64,000 nucleotides of DNA, from the NCBI RefSeq assembly GCF_042453785.1, contig NC_091670.1, forward strand, positions 38,885,501 to 38,949,500. The letters are read 5' to 3'. This stretch comes from Malus domestica. Taxonomy: Eukaryota; Streptophyta; Magnoliopsida; Rosales; Rosaceae. Under the pieces are notes generated by a model that was not told where the DNA came from, ran no database searches, and was given only the letters and a program-made list of their open reading frames with translations. The translations under genes and the position numbers were made by a program. Position 1 is the first letter of the stretch, and each line of letters begins with the position of its first letter. Positions 36,926 through 48,472 of the stretch are shown here, one piece after another.

Positions 36926-36984
36926 AAACAATTTTTTTTTTTTTTTGAAAACTAGGGTTCTTAAACTATGTTTATATAGCACTA

Positions 36985-37190
36985 GGATACCTTTGTGCGA
37001 GGAACCCATTCGTCGTGCAAATCTTCATGTTCATCGTGCAAAACGAGTCATAAATGTGCAATAAATGGGAAGGTTTGAACGCAATCTGACTGTGCTTTGT
37101 GCGACAAACATCTGATGTTCGTCGTGCAAAGTAATCTTACACAACGAACAAAGCGTCGCGCAATATATTTAGCGACGAACAGAATGATTG
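36985..37190. repeat. CACTA subterminal-type motif cluster, internal 2
   Basis: Motifs such as ttcgtcgtgcaa, tgcgacaaac and gcgtcgcgcaat follow directly on an internal CACTAGGATACC at 36980. This is consistent with the end of an older or nested element. Confidence 0.7.
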
Positions 37191-37519
37191 CAAATATTCA
37201 GTTAAATATTTATTCTAAAAAGAACTTTAAATATTTATTCTATTAATAATTAATAAGTGAAATATTTATTTTATAAATAATTAATACTTTAAATATTTAT
37301 TATATAAATAATTAATGCCTTAATCCATACAATTATTTTGAGCATAAGTACGATATTCATTGAAGATTGAAAACACATACAAACCGAGGATATGGTGCTT
37401 ACATTAGGCCTTAATAAAAAAAACCAAACAGGAATTAAAACCTAATTAAGTCCAAATACATAACTTATAAAAAAAACCTTAAATTTAAATATTATCATAT
37501 AAAACATAAATTTAAAACT

Positions 37520-37905
37520 ACTATTTCGATGGTCCTCGTCCATTCCGCAAGACTTCATAGCGCCACTGATTGTAACCTCCCTCCAACGCATCCTCCATCA
37601 ACTTCATCAACTATTTGTTTGTACCATCATCAAGAGTATGCTTACACTGTTACACATATATGCAAATAATTAATTCCAACATATAACTAAAAATTTCACA
37701 AACTTAATTATTGATCCATCAACAATATACTTACTAATAGTTCATCCATTACAAGCTTCTTCACATTCTTGGGCACATCTTTCCAAGAACACCACTCAAC
37801 AGTGAGACAATTATTTAGCATGGCTACAACAATCGCATGCGCAAACTCAAAATGTTGTCTCAAATCATTCGGGTTGGTGGCGGGCACACTCTAATCCTTA
37901 TTTTC
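37520..37905 (-). pseudogene. Transposase_24-like fragment (module 1)
   Basis: Reads MEDENKD, stop, SVPATNPNDLRQHFEFAHAI, NNCLTVEWCSWKDVPKNVKK, LVMDELL. After a likely intron (acceptor near 37655) comes CKHTLDDGTNK, stop, LMKLMEDALEGGYNQWRYEV. Same layout as modules 2 and 3. Not intact. Confidence 0.6.
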
Positions 37906-37984
37906 ATCCTCCATCTGTTCTTGAAGAATAAGAACAGAATTGTGAAGAATAAGGACAACAGAAGTGCATATTTATAGGAAGGTT

Positions 37985-38285
37985 AGGGTCTTTGCGCGAT
38001 GAAGGTTTTGTCGCGCAAACATCTGTATTAAATGCGGTATTGATTCATCTGATTCACCTGCAGTGAATGGTCTAATTGAAAACTCACAAGAACTTGCGCG
38101 ATGAACCCTTGGTCGCGCAAATGTCCCCTTTTCGTCACGCAAGTTTTTCGTGCCAAAAAAAATTACCCCGCGTTTTCTTGCTGACTTTACGCGACAACAA
38201 CAAATATTCATCGCGCAAATATTTTTTCCCTATCCTGTCTATTTTGTGCGACAAAACATTTTTTTCTGTCGCGCAAGCCGTTTTT
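37985..38285. repeat. CACTA subterminal motif cluster, right
   Basis: At least eight copies of gcgcgatgaa, gtcgcgcaaa, acgcgacaac or similar, running up to the right terminus. Confidence 0.8.
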
Positions 38286-38298
38286 TCTACTAGTGTTA

Positions 38299-40019
38299 CT
38301 TGTTGGAGAATTTGAAGGACGGATTTTTCTGCTCCAATACTGTCAAATGCAAATTATGTTGGACTAATTAATGGAAGGGATTTTATCATGAATGGTCTCT
38401 AAAATTGTATAACTCCTCATTTTAGTCCTGAAGTTAAAAATCAATCAATTCCCTGAAATTAGTTGCCACAAATCAGTTTGTCCTTACGTTCAATTTCCGT
38501 CCATTTTAGCATTAAAAGTGGTCACGTGGGCTCGAAAGAATAAGTTATCCCAATTTTAAAGACTAAATAAAATAATACGAACATGCAACTTTTAAAATCG
38601 TAATAAGAAAAGAAAAGAAATTCCAATATTACTCCGCTGATGCTTTTTTCTCTTTACATGCGCACAAGAAAGGCAGTTTTACCCCTAAAAAAGAGGTACC
38701 CCAACCATAAAAATGATGCACCCAAATCACTTTGTTCTTTACATATCCTTTAATCTTTTGATTAAAAGGGACTTTGGAAAGCATCATAAAGAAAAATTTG
38801 CATGCATTTCATTCCAAGTAAAAAGTGTTGGAATTGTGCTACTCTGTCTGCATCATACAAGTTAGAAAAAGTGTTGGAAATGAGGTTCCTTTTTTGGCAT
38901 AAACTAATTAAAGATTCCTTTATTAAAGAAATCCCATTTTCGCATTGCTTTTTACAATAATTGTTTGACTATAGATATGTCACATTTTGTTTTTAGCACA
39001 ATATTTTATAATGTTGATACAAAAATTGACATTAAATTATGAAATGTCAGAAAGTCCCACTCTTGAGAGAATCCCCTTAGCATAAAGCTGTCCCAGACCA
39101 CAAACCCCACAATGTCAAGTGTGATGAAAAGGAAACAACGTACAAGGTTAATCATCAAATCCATTGAAACCTGAAAAGATGGCTTTGAAACAAAGTGTTT
39201 GGCAATAACATTAGATTATTAGCACAAGTATCCCACTTTAATGACAATAACATGCCTTAAACATCGCCTAATTGATATAAAATTTCACAAGTGATCTCCA
39301 TAGTTAGTTAAAGTAATATATATGTAAGACACTCACCCCTCCTAGGAGGCATATATGCTAGCTCACTGCTGGCAGAATTTGGTAGGACAACAAAAATCAT
39401 TCATGGCATGTATATGTGTATAGTTTTTCTCTTTTCTTCCAAAGGCATGTGTGTATATAGTTCTATTCATTATTATTATCAGCAGTAGTACTTATTAGTA
39501 TAGAGGGGAAAATCCGACTATCTTCCAATATTGAAAAAAGAAATATCATCGTAAGTGAGAATGATCTCACCCAACAGACCAATAATTAGTTCATACGCAA
39601 CAAAATTGCAATTGCCTTGTAACATAAAACTATTATCAATTACTTTAATTTTTTACCCTTTTTTCAGGATTGAATGATCTTGCCTTGCTCAACTACAAGA
39701 AATTTCAGTAACGTCGCCTGATTAGCAGCTTTCATACTGAATAAGACCACTATTATATAAAACATTAAAATGAGACTAAAAAATACAGAAGATTTCATGC
39801 TTTTGTGATAGATATCTTACGTACGAATAACGTAATTGGATAACCATGCCTAAGTTGTTTGCTTGTTTATTGGACCTTTACTATCGATTCTATATCCAAC
39901 GGATAATCATTATAGATCTTAAAAGTGATTACTAATATACATATCCGGATGAAATATACTGTAATTCGCACATTTGATGTCATGTTTGTGGAGCCTAAAA
40001 TAATCTCAAATATTCTAGA
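38299..40019. other. Intergenic, no supported gene
   Basis: AT-rich sequence. The stretch at about 38385-38600 resembles half of an inverted-repeat MITE (aattccctgaaattagttgc), but no mirror half was found. No gene seen. Confidence 0.5.
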
Positions 40020-40560
40020 GGTGACACGTGGACTTTTATTCAAGAAAGACAAGATTGCCCTCAATAAATGGGCTGGCACACGCAACTCACACCCCTGGAG
40101 GTCTCAGCAGCTGAATACGTTTGCCCACAGCTCACCTGCCCTTGGCAAGAAATTAAAGATAAGGATTAATTACCCAAATCCTATCTTTAATACATTCCTA
40201 ATTGAAGATTGACGCAAATCAAGTAAGTAATCCTAATTTAAATCAATTAGGGATAATTATACCATTATCTCAAGATATTATTTCATATTTAATATCTTGG
40301 GAATATTTAGAGAATATCTCTCTATGGCCGGCCCTAACCCTATAAATACCTCATATTCTACCAAATTTTCAGAGCTTTTGCAACTCTAAAAAGCCCTAAA
40401 CACTTTATTCTCTTAGAAAAACTAACTTAGGCATCGGAGATCCATTGACCTAACCCCCCCCCACCTCGTGGGCGCATGAGTCTTAGGTCTCTGATTAAAG
40501 ATGTTGATTGTTTTGCAGGTAAATTTTCGTCAATACTGAAGACGGCACAAATTTACATCG
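40020..40560 (+). mobile_element. Probable solo LTR or LTR fragment
   Basis: It contains a core promoter (aaccctataaatacctcata near 40339) and then an R/U5-like stretch (acttaggcatcggagatcca near 40424, followed by a C-run) of the kind common in plant Gypsy LTRs. No gag, pol, second LTR or clear target duplication was found. Borders are approximate. An ACACGTGG core at about 40023 could be a G-box. Confidence 0.55.
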
Positions 40561-41204
40561 ACAATGTTAGCACCATACCGCAAGTGCCACTGAGAGCAAA
40601 AGGGCACAAATTACAAAGGCTGGGGAGCATGCATGCATGTTGAAGACCCCTTGTTCTCCACCCATGCTTGCAAGCTAAAGCTTTAGGACCACCTAACTAA
40701 AATCTCTCCTTTTCCTCTTTTCTTCGAAAGTATGATATATATTAGTTTTTCACTTATAGAGCTTCACCAGCACTGCTTACAGTTGCGAGCTAATTAGATA
40801 TCGCATTGATATTCTTTATATGTTTTTAATCAGCCAAAAGCTAAAGCCTAATGCATGGAGATTTCTCAAAGCAAAAACAAGAAGCACTTTTACTTTATCG
40901 CTTTTTTTCTCAATAAAATTTTTTAGGGTAGAATATGTACACAGCTACAACTTTCATTAGCGAAACATACTTTAATCGATCTCTTTATGCTTCCCATCAA
41001 CTTCTAACTCTTTGTACGCGGCCTAACTGGACGGGACCCACTTTTAGACTTCATGATGATGACGTGGAGTAATGATGTGGACAAAAAGCTCACCCTCAAC
41101 CCTTTTGTTAAAGCCACCTGCCCAAGCTCTTGGCGGCTGTCAAATGGATTTTTACATACAATTCCTGCTTTTAATTTAAGCACTTTTATCCCCTCTCCTC
41201 GATC

Positions 41205-41212
41205 TATAAATA
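41205..41212 (+). promoter_or_regulatory. TATA box of the Dof gene
   Basis: tataaata, 155 bp upstream of the start codon, with a CT-rich leader between. Position and sequence fit a plant core promoter. Confidence 0.7.
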
Positions 41213-41284
41213 CATAACCACTTGCAGTAGCACACCACCTTTCCTTAAACCATACAAAGTGTATGTCGCTCAAATCATAAATCA

Positions 41285-41331
41285 TCTCTCTCTCTCTCTC
41301 TTCTCTCCCCCCCCCCCCCCCCCTCTCTCTC
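41285..41331 (+). repeat. CT runs and a poly-C tract in the Dof leader
   Basis: CT repeats flank a run of about 16 C just upstream of the coding start. The poly-C length may be an assembly uncertainty. Confidence 0.9.
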
Positions 41332-41366
41332 TAGCTTTTGTATTGTTTTCTCTCTCAAAAAATTCC

Positions 41367-41858
41367 ATGGCTCAGGTCCAAACCGGCCAAGATGTTCATG
41401 GAATTAAGCTTTTCGGGAAAACGATTACACTGCAGAACAGATCATCACAAGTAAAAGAAGAACCCAAAAAGGATGATCAAACGGTGGAGAAGCGGCCTGA
41501 TAGGATCATACCATGCCCAAGATGCAAAAGCATGGAGACAAAATTTTGTTACTTTAATAACTACAATGTTAACCAGCCTAGGCACTTCTGCAAGGGCTGC
41601 CAGAGGTACTGGACGGCCGGCGGGGCCCTACGGAACGTCCCCGTGGGGGCTGGTCGACGAAAAACCAAGCCGCCTTGTCGGGGGCTGGCCGGGTTACCGG
41701 AGGGTTGTATATATGAGGGTTCAGATGTGGTGCACCAGTTTGAGTTAGATGGGGTGGTGGAAGAGTGGCAAGTGGCGGCGGCACAAGGCAGTTTTCACCA
41801 AGTTTTCCCAGTGGCGAAGAGGCGGAGGACCGGCTCAGGTGGCCAACCATGCAGCTGA
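41367..41858 (+). CDS. Dof zinc-finger transcription factor (DOF1.5/COG1-like)
   Basis: Single-exon 163-aa protein. The start at 41367 (context ccATGgct) is preferred over an in-frame upstream ATG at 41259 that would only add a low-complexity leader. Residues 13-21 (GIKLFGKTI) form the motif typical of the CDF/COG1 group. The Dof finger has C50-x2-C53-x21-C75-x2-C78, followed by [19 protein letters not shown], and binds AAAG cores. The short C-terminus has [17 protein letters not shown] and a basic AKRRR. In Arabidopsis the nearest relative (COG1, Dof1.5) is a negative regulator in phytochrome signalling, and the match there is by recognition of these motifs. Length is close to that relative. 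No intron is needed. Confidence 0.95.
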   Translation: MAQVQTGQDVHGIKLFGKTITLQNRSSQVKEEPKKDDQTVEKRPDRIIPCPRCKSMETKFCYFNNYNVNQPRHFCKGCQRYWTAGGALRNVPVGAGRRKTKPPCRGLAGLPEGCIYEGSDVVHQFELDGVVEEWQVAAAQGSFHQVFPVAKRRRTGSGGQPCS

Positions 41859-42564
41859 ATCATCATATTGTCCTAATTTATTCTTTCACCATATCCATAA
41901 ATTAGAAATTTCAAGAAATCGAAAGAAAAAAAAAGTGTATTGTGAATTAGCCTAATGGTAATTACTGGTGTGTATATATACAAATTGCGATCTATCAATC
42001 CCTATATACTAACAACAACAAAAATCTATTAATCCCTATATAATTAACATGTGCATGGAATTAAATATCGATCGGAAAAGAAAAAAAAAATCACAAAAAT
42101 ATTGTGGAATCGAACATTCGAACAAAACCATGCGAATCTGCAACCATAAATAATATTTTATGTGGCATGGAACGGTTGACCATGTACCAAGTGGATGAAT
42201 AAGGTTGGTTAAGTGAGCACAAAACTTGAAACATGGACGAGGTATGAATTACAAGCTACCGACTTCTTGTTTGTCCTTGCTACTTGCCAAACTAAAGGAA
42301 AATCAGTCGGTTATTTAACCTAGGAAAAATGGAAGAAAACTCAGTCAGTATAGACTATGAACCGTCCGATCCCGGCTCCTTACAAAAGTATGAGACTCCT
42401 TAAATTTTAGCCTCATTTGTTTCCTATTAGTCTCACTTAATGTAAAAGCTGATCTAATAGAAAACTTCACCGAAAATTCTCTCAAATGACAAGTGTGGAG
42501 CAGAGAGAGAAAAGTGATTGAGAATAAAAAAAATCGAGGAATATAAGCTTTTGATCAAAGTGAT

Positions 42565-42725
42565 TTTTTTTTTTAACAAACGATATTATCTAAACTAAGG
42601 GGGAGGGGTGAGCTTAACCTTACAATGGGCTAGCAATAATGTGATTCAAATTTGACTTTGGCAAGAATTGAACTTAAGACCTTTTACTTACAAGTGAAAA
42701 GGAATATCACTAGACTGTAATACTA
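42565..42725 (+). repeat. Dispersed repeat related to 905-1285
   Basis: Shares ttttttttaacaaacgat, attatctaaact, the gggaggggtgagctt-like block, tcaaatttgactttggcaag and cttacaagtgaaaaggaata in the same order. Confidence 0.65.
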
Positions 42726-42797
42726 AGTTACAACTTTTGATCAAAGTGATTGAGCGTGTTAGAAATAGTAGTAATAGGGGAAAACATTATTTTTATA

Positions 42798-42956
42798 GGA
42801 AAACTAATGAAAATGACTTGAAAACTTTGAGTTTTAACGATAAGGACAAAATAAAGAGTACAATGAATGGTACCAGAATTGATTTTTTGTAATGTAAAAA
42901 TATGATTTTTTTTGTTAAAGTGAACAGTACTGAGAGCTTTTCGTTAAAGTTTCCCT
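42798..42956 (-). repeat. Dispersed 150-bp repeat, copy 7
   Basis: Reverse-oriented full copy from ggaaaactaatgaaaatg to cgttaaagtttcc. Confidence 0.85.
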
Positions 42957-43668
42957 ATTTTTATTTCAAGGATTTCTCTAAATAAAAAATGGTCGCCAGA
43001 TGTGAGTAGCTCCATCACTGAAGAACTTCTTTGTATGTATGTATGCAGGTACGTTGTGGTTGATGGGAAAAAGCAAAAAAGAAAAAATGAAAAGAAAAAG
43101 TATATTCCTTTTTCTTTGGTAGGATTAGGTCAAATGTACATCGTACAGCCATTTTATTCAAGATTAAAATGAGGGTGCTTATTCAAGGTGCACACAGAAA
43201 ATAAGAGCTGATAAAAATTAAGAGCATTTATCCATGCGTCCGAAGTTCTCAGTTCGAAAACCCTACCCCACCATCGCTTGTTAATAAAGCAACTTCTTAT
43301 TCTTCAGTGAATGTGTTAGCACGTCTACGCCTGCAATAACTCAATAATAGAACACAACAGATTTGAATTTGTACATACAAATTCTAAGGCAACATATTTT
43401 CTTTTCCATTTTGCTACGGTTAAATTTAGCATTCACACTTAAAAGGTTACGGTACAAACTACAAATAATGCCTCTTCCAAAATTTCTCAAAATTTCCATC
43501 AGTGAAGCAGTACATGCAATTACGGGTCCTCTCCGACCCCCTCTCAAAAAAACAAAATAAAATCGGTTAAAAACCAAAATTTACACCGTGCAGTTTGCCT
43601 GCGCCACAAATGTGTGCACCGCGTATATCTTTTGTTATACTTTCGACGTTGCCATACATGGGGCAAAC

Positions 43669-46600
43669 TCATCTGCAATCTGCACCAACTGCTTCACTGA
43701 TGGACTTGTAACCATCCCTTTCTAAGCACTCGGACAATTCAGCCTAAGAGAGACAGAGAGGAAGAAAAGATGACAAGAGTATTAGATGCACGTCTTTGAC
43801 AATAGGCCAAAAAATAGGGTTTCCGCAGAATGAGAGTACCAGAAAATACCTTTATCTGGGGGATGAGAGCAGGTCCCCCGTAAGCAAATGCTGTATAAAG
43901 CTGAACAAGACTTGCACCAGCTCGTACTTTCTTGTAAGCATCCTCGCCACTAAATCAATGGCATGAACAAGTTCCAGTTTCAGAAAAATGAAGAATAATA
44001 GATCTCAACGAAAACAAGAGCGAAGCGCTATTCTGATCTTACCTGCTGATGCCCCCACACCCGATTAAGGGAATCTTTCCCTGAACGATATTAATGTTAG
44101 TGGTCACGCTCTGATACATAACATATAAATGAAACCAAAAGAGAAGAACATAGACTGTAAACAAATAGCACACATAAGATCCGAAAGAGGACTAAATGTT
44201 TCAAGCCAAAGATTTCCTTCCATAGAAAGTAAATAAAAGAAAATCAGTTTGGTACCAGTTGAACTACAGTACATGCAATTAGGATATGATCCAAAAACAC
44301 TGACAAGCTACTCTACATGAAATTAGGATACGATCCATCTTTAAGTCTTCTACTTTTATAAGTCTCTACTTTGTAATTTATGGCATAGAAAAATTATGAA
44401 TAGTCCAACTTTTCTTGTACTTAAGCTACAGTAGAATGATGGATCAGTACAACAATGGCATACCCGACCAAAATACTCCATGCATGTTCAAACATGTCAG
44501 TAATCAAACATTAAAATGAGAACAATCTTTAAAGAACATGGTCTATATACTCTACCACAGTGTAAATAATGTGAATAACAGGTTATATGAGTTACAGAGA
44601 GACGGCGTACCCTTGTCAAAATGTACATCTCCTTTAAGACATTGGTAGACATATCGAAAAGTGGCTTCCCACTCAAGCCACCAGCTTCAGAAGCCAACAG
44701 GTGTTTACTAACAGATTCTGGTCTTGAAACAGTTGTATTTGATATAATCTAGAAGAAAAAGTAAATAAACATCGTAAAGAATAGAAGAAATTGCACTGAA
44801 TTTAAGTATAGATCAATATACTGAGAGAGATATATATGCTAGTCAGATCATAACCTCATCAACATATCAACATGCAGAACACCCAGCATGAACTGACTAA
44901 AGTTAATTTTCTATATTTTCTTTAGAAACGAAAGGGACTAAGTAAAGATTCTTATTAAGAATATAATATACTAATCTAGTATAATAGGTAAGTTTGTGAC
45001 CGGAAGAAAACATACCAATCCGTCCAAGCGAAGAGCAAGGGCAACCTATATCCATAAACAAAGAACCTTGAGAAAACCATCTTAATGGGGGAAATAAGAA
45101 AATCAATTACGAGCATGAATGCATACTGCAGCAATATCTTCAAGGTCTTCTTTAGACAAATCTGGAGCAATTTTCACGAGCAATGGAGGAGGGCCCTCCT
45201 CACCCCATTGCATTTCATCACGAGCACCTTGAACCTTGATAGGAAGAAAGTGTTACAAGGGCTAACTTTTTTAGACGTTTTGGTTAATATATAGATACAA
45301 AATTCATGCCTTGAGCAGTTAGAGCTCCATACCCGCTTCACAAGGTCTTTTAACTGCTTTCTTCCCTGAAGCATACGTAACCCAGGGGTGTTGGGTGATG
45401 AAACATTGATCACCTGTAGACAGATAAAGCATAAGTACGGTCGAATTAATGCAACAGGAATTGAACTCAACATATAGACACATAAACTAAAACTTCATTG
45501 CTTCTAGTTTGGGAATTATTACCGACAACTTAACTTCTGAGGAATAATATAAAGAATCATGGAAGATTATGTATTATCACATGTAATTGGATGTTCAGCA
45601 ATCACAAATTTCAACCGACTGTGATTTCAGCTTTACAGCTGAAGTTGAACAGCTTTTACTTTTTTGTAAAATTTAATCTGAGCCATTTCCAGATTCAAGT
45701 TTGATTGTTCATATCCTATTCAAGTAAATAAAATTGGACTTCCTAAATATTGCTCCCCACCTGACCTTTAAAGCTATTATTTTTCAAAATCTCTAGTAAA
45801 CAAAAAACATTGACTCGAAAGTTCCTCAAAAATTTTAGGTCATTGTTGGTAGACAAGGAATACCTAACAAATTATGTAGTACAATTTGTGAGATCTGATA
45901 GAATAGCATAAAGATGGTATGAAATTATGCAACTTTCAAATGAAACAATCAACTAAAAGACTGCAAGCAGGAAGCCTATTCAAATGCATCTCTCATTGCT
46001 TTTCTGCATGGAGAACCAACACAATAGCAACATATCTTATTAGATCTTGGCCACGAAAACAGCACACTAATATAGGCATCATGATGAAGTTGATGCATTG
46101 GTGAGTAGCAAACACAAAAGTGATTTCTTTTTAAAAGAATGAACAATTTAGATCTGGAAGACTTTTTTTCTTCTTTCATGAATAAAATTCCAATACTTAG
46201 CATAAAAACAGAACAATTACTAAACTATGAAAAATCAGTATAGAAAAACCTACCAAGTAATCAGCATACTGGGACAATGTATGAACCCCTTGTCTATAAT
46301 CTGCAGAAGCATCTTCACTTGTCTTGTTCTTCCCAAGATTCACGCCTAGAATGCCAGGGCCAGCTTTGCCTCCAGGTTTGACTTCTTCACCTGAAGAAGA
46401 CGAGATTGTAGTTTCATCCAACTTTCTCTTACCGTGCTGAGCACCCAATCGCTTTGCAACAGCTACAATTCCCTCGCTATTAAAGCCACATCGATTGATG
46501 ATAGCTCTGAACACAAAATCAGGTAGATTGATAACACATAAGTTAGCAAATTAAATGTAACCAGCCCAACTTATCAGAAAGAAAACTTTCAGAAGTTAAA

Positions 46601-48454
46601 GAACCTACACCACCTTCAAAAGTGACTCAACACAACAAATTCGAGGAAATTCAGTCCTTATTAACATAAGAAGATGAATATAAAATATACTCTTACAGTT
46701 CCTCGCGCAATCTGAAGATACGAGGCTTTGGATTGCCCTCTTGTGGAACAGGGGTTACAGAGCCAATCTCTACAAATCCAAAGCCTAAACCAAGCAAACC
46801 ATCAACAGCTTCAGCATTCTTATCAAAGCCAGCAGCAAGACCTATAGGGTTGGAGAACTTCCTTCCCCAAACTTCTAGCCCTAAATTTGATGGATCTGGT
46901 CTCTTCTCTCTAGGAACCCAACCACGTGCTGCGGCTGAGACAGCCAAGCTGTGAGCTGTCTCAGCATCTAAAAGAGCGAAGAATGGATTCACAATTTTTG
47001 TAGCTGAGAATAGCCAGCCACTTCAAAAAGTTGATATCCAAAAATTAGCAATGTATGTAACTAAAATTTATGTTCAATATTTCACAAAAACTTAAGCCAT
47101 TCAACAACGAGAAAAAATGGCAATTCAATTTCTCTCATATGGTTTCTGCTTCATACACTGAAATAAGTACACACTAGAATAACGATAAAAAACCTTATTG
47201 CCATGACAAGAATGATGCAGAACATAACAAAATGGCAATTCATAATTTATATCTGATGAGTACCATCAAATTACCAATGAGTTAAGAAATTCCAATTTCA
47301 GTCTTTTGTGCATCCACCAAGACCCAGACATTATGACGGGGCGGAATACCATCTTGGCAAAAGAAAATACGAAGATAACTGAACTGAGAATTAAGTGCTG
47401 ATCCTTTAGGTGCCTAGTTAGACCCGTAAAGAAATAGATACAAGTATCTTGTACAGAAGCTTAAAGGCTTCACCCTGACACTCTGACCAATAAGTAATGT
47501 GCATTGCAGGATACAAAAGGTTTATTCTTTAATGCCTCAAGACGCCTATAAACTTAGCAAGAGAAACCTTGAGAGAATTCTAAATCTGTCACGACTATAA
47601 TCTTCTCATTCGTAGAATGCTAGGTTAGGATAGCGGTCATTGTAAATAAATATAGATGAGTAATGCTATTTATACCATGTTTTTATACCATATTTTCATA
47701 CCATCTTAGGTGGCATCTGATGTGGCCAGCCACATCATTTGAAAAATTTGCAAAACCCAAGGCAATGACGGAGAAAGACTCCTCGTATACCACAATCATA
47801 ATTTAATTAACTAGTTTTTCTTAATTATTAGTTTATTAAATAATGAACTAAATTTAAAAATATGTTTAATTCAAATGATGCGGCTGTCTACATCAATGCC
47901 ACCTAAGGTGGTATAAAAATGTGGTACAAAAACATATGCATAGCATTACTCAATATAGATGCCAGAACCACCATCCACTTGTAAGCCAGAAGAAAGTTTA
48001 AATGCAAACAGAGCACAACTTCTACTCGAAAATTTAAATTTGATACCAGAAAGTTGCTTCATCCACAGTGCTCACATAAGCTCCGCCACCGATAACTAAG
48101 CCTAAGGTGGCTGCCGTCAACAACCTCCCCTACAGTTGAAAATAAGTACACACAACACCTCAGAAATCAAACAAAAATCGACCAAAGATTAAACCGTGAG
48201 CAAGCACAAGCGAAAATACACCAATTTGGCGAGATGGGTTTGCAAATTTACTGGAAAAAATTAACACTTTAAGTTTCTCTGCAACTATTTGCAACAAAAA
48301 GGAGAGAGAAAGAACGTACTTTCTTCGAAAAATGTGGAATCTTTGGAGCAGTTTGAGCAGCGGAAGAACAATGTCTAGCACTTGCAGCAGGAGCTGCGCA
48401 TGCCCTTTTGAACAAAAAGTCTCTCAGCAATTTTCTGGAAGCCCTTGCCGCCAT
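43669..48454 (-). CDS. PYRD: Dihydroorotate dehydrogenase (quinone), mitochondrial
   Basis: Eleven coding exons, in gene order 48454-48320, 48129-48047, 47020-46697, 46506-46254, 45413-45333, 45234-45127, 45045-45016, 44748-44611, 44080-44043, 43949-43850, 43743-43669. All are GT-AG and in phase, giving 454 aa, the usual plant length. It is a class 2 enzyme that oxidises dihydroorotate to orotate with FMN and ubiquinone in de novo pyrimidine synthesis. The N-terminus ([18 protein letters not shown]) looks like a mitochondrial presequence, and a membrane helix ([15 protein letters not shown]) follows. Family motifs: [61 protein letters not shown] (active-site Ser), [31 protein letters not shown]. 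An in-frame upstream ATG exists at 48472. Exon 7 is only 30 nt. Intron 2 hosts a Mutator-like MITE. Confidence 0.97.
47658..47951. mobile_element. Mutator-like MITE in DHODH intron 2
   Basis: A 294-bp unit with inverted ends GAGTAATGCTAT and ATAGCATTACTC (left GAGTAATGCTATttatacc; right gcATAGCATTACTC) and a perfect 9-bp duplication AATATAGAT (47649-47657, 47952-47960). The 9-bp duplication indicates a Mutator-type origin. It is intronic and does not touch splice sites. Confidence 0.9.
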
Positions 48455-48472
48455 GGCCTTCCATTGATACAA

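Larger units (their letters stand above)
32457..38295. mobile_element. CACTA (En/Spm-type) element, modular and decayed
   Basis: The left end is CACTACTATG and the right end, read inverted, CACTAGTAGAAAA. Both sides carry a TTA target copy (32454-32456, 38296-38298), the 3-bp duplication expected of CACTA elements. Dense copies of a gcgacgaa / ttcgtcgcgcaa motif lie near both ends and also at two internal places (36115-36245, 36985-37190). Minus-strand fragments of a Transposase_24-like (Ptta/En/Spm) protein occur three times. No TNPD-like main transposase (Transposase_21) was seen, so the element depends on others. An internal CACTAGGATACC at 36980 could be an old terminus. Confidence 0.88.
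41859..43668. other. Intergenic between Dof and DHODH 3' ends
   Basis: Holds the repeat at 42565-42725 and an inverted 150-bp repeat copy at 42798-42956. Nothing coding was seen. Confidence 0.5.

Noticed and set aside
36667-36927. 86-aa plus-strand frame in the CACTA element
   Set aside because: The opposite strand encodes the Transposase_24-like fragment. The plus frame is its shadow.
32470-38285. Regularly spaced TCGTCGCGCAA motifs considered as a CRISPR-like array
   Set aside because: Variable spacing, both orientations, degenerate copies and plant context fit CACTA subterminal repeats.
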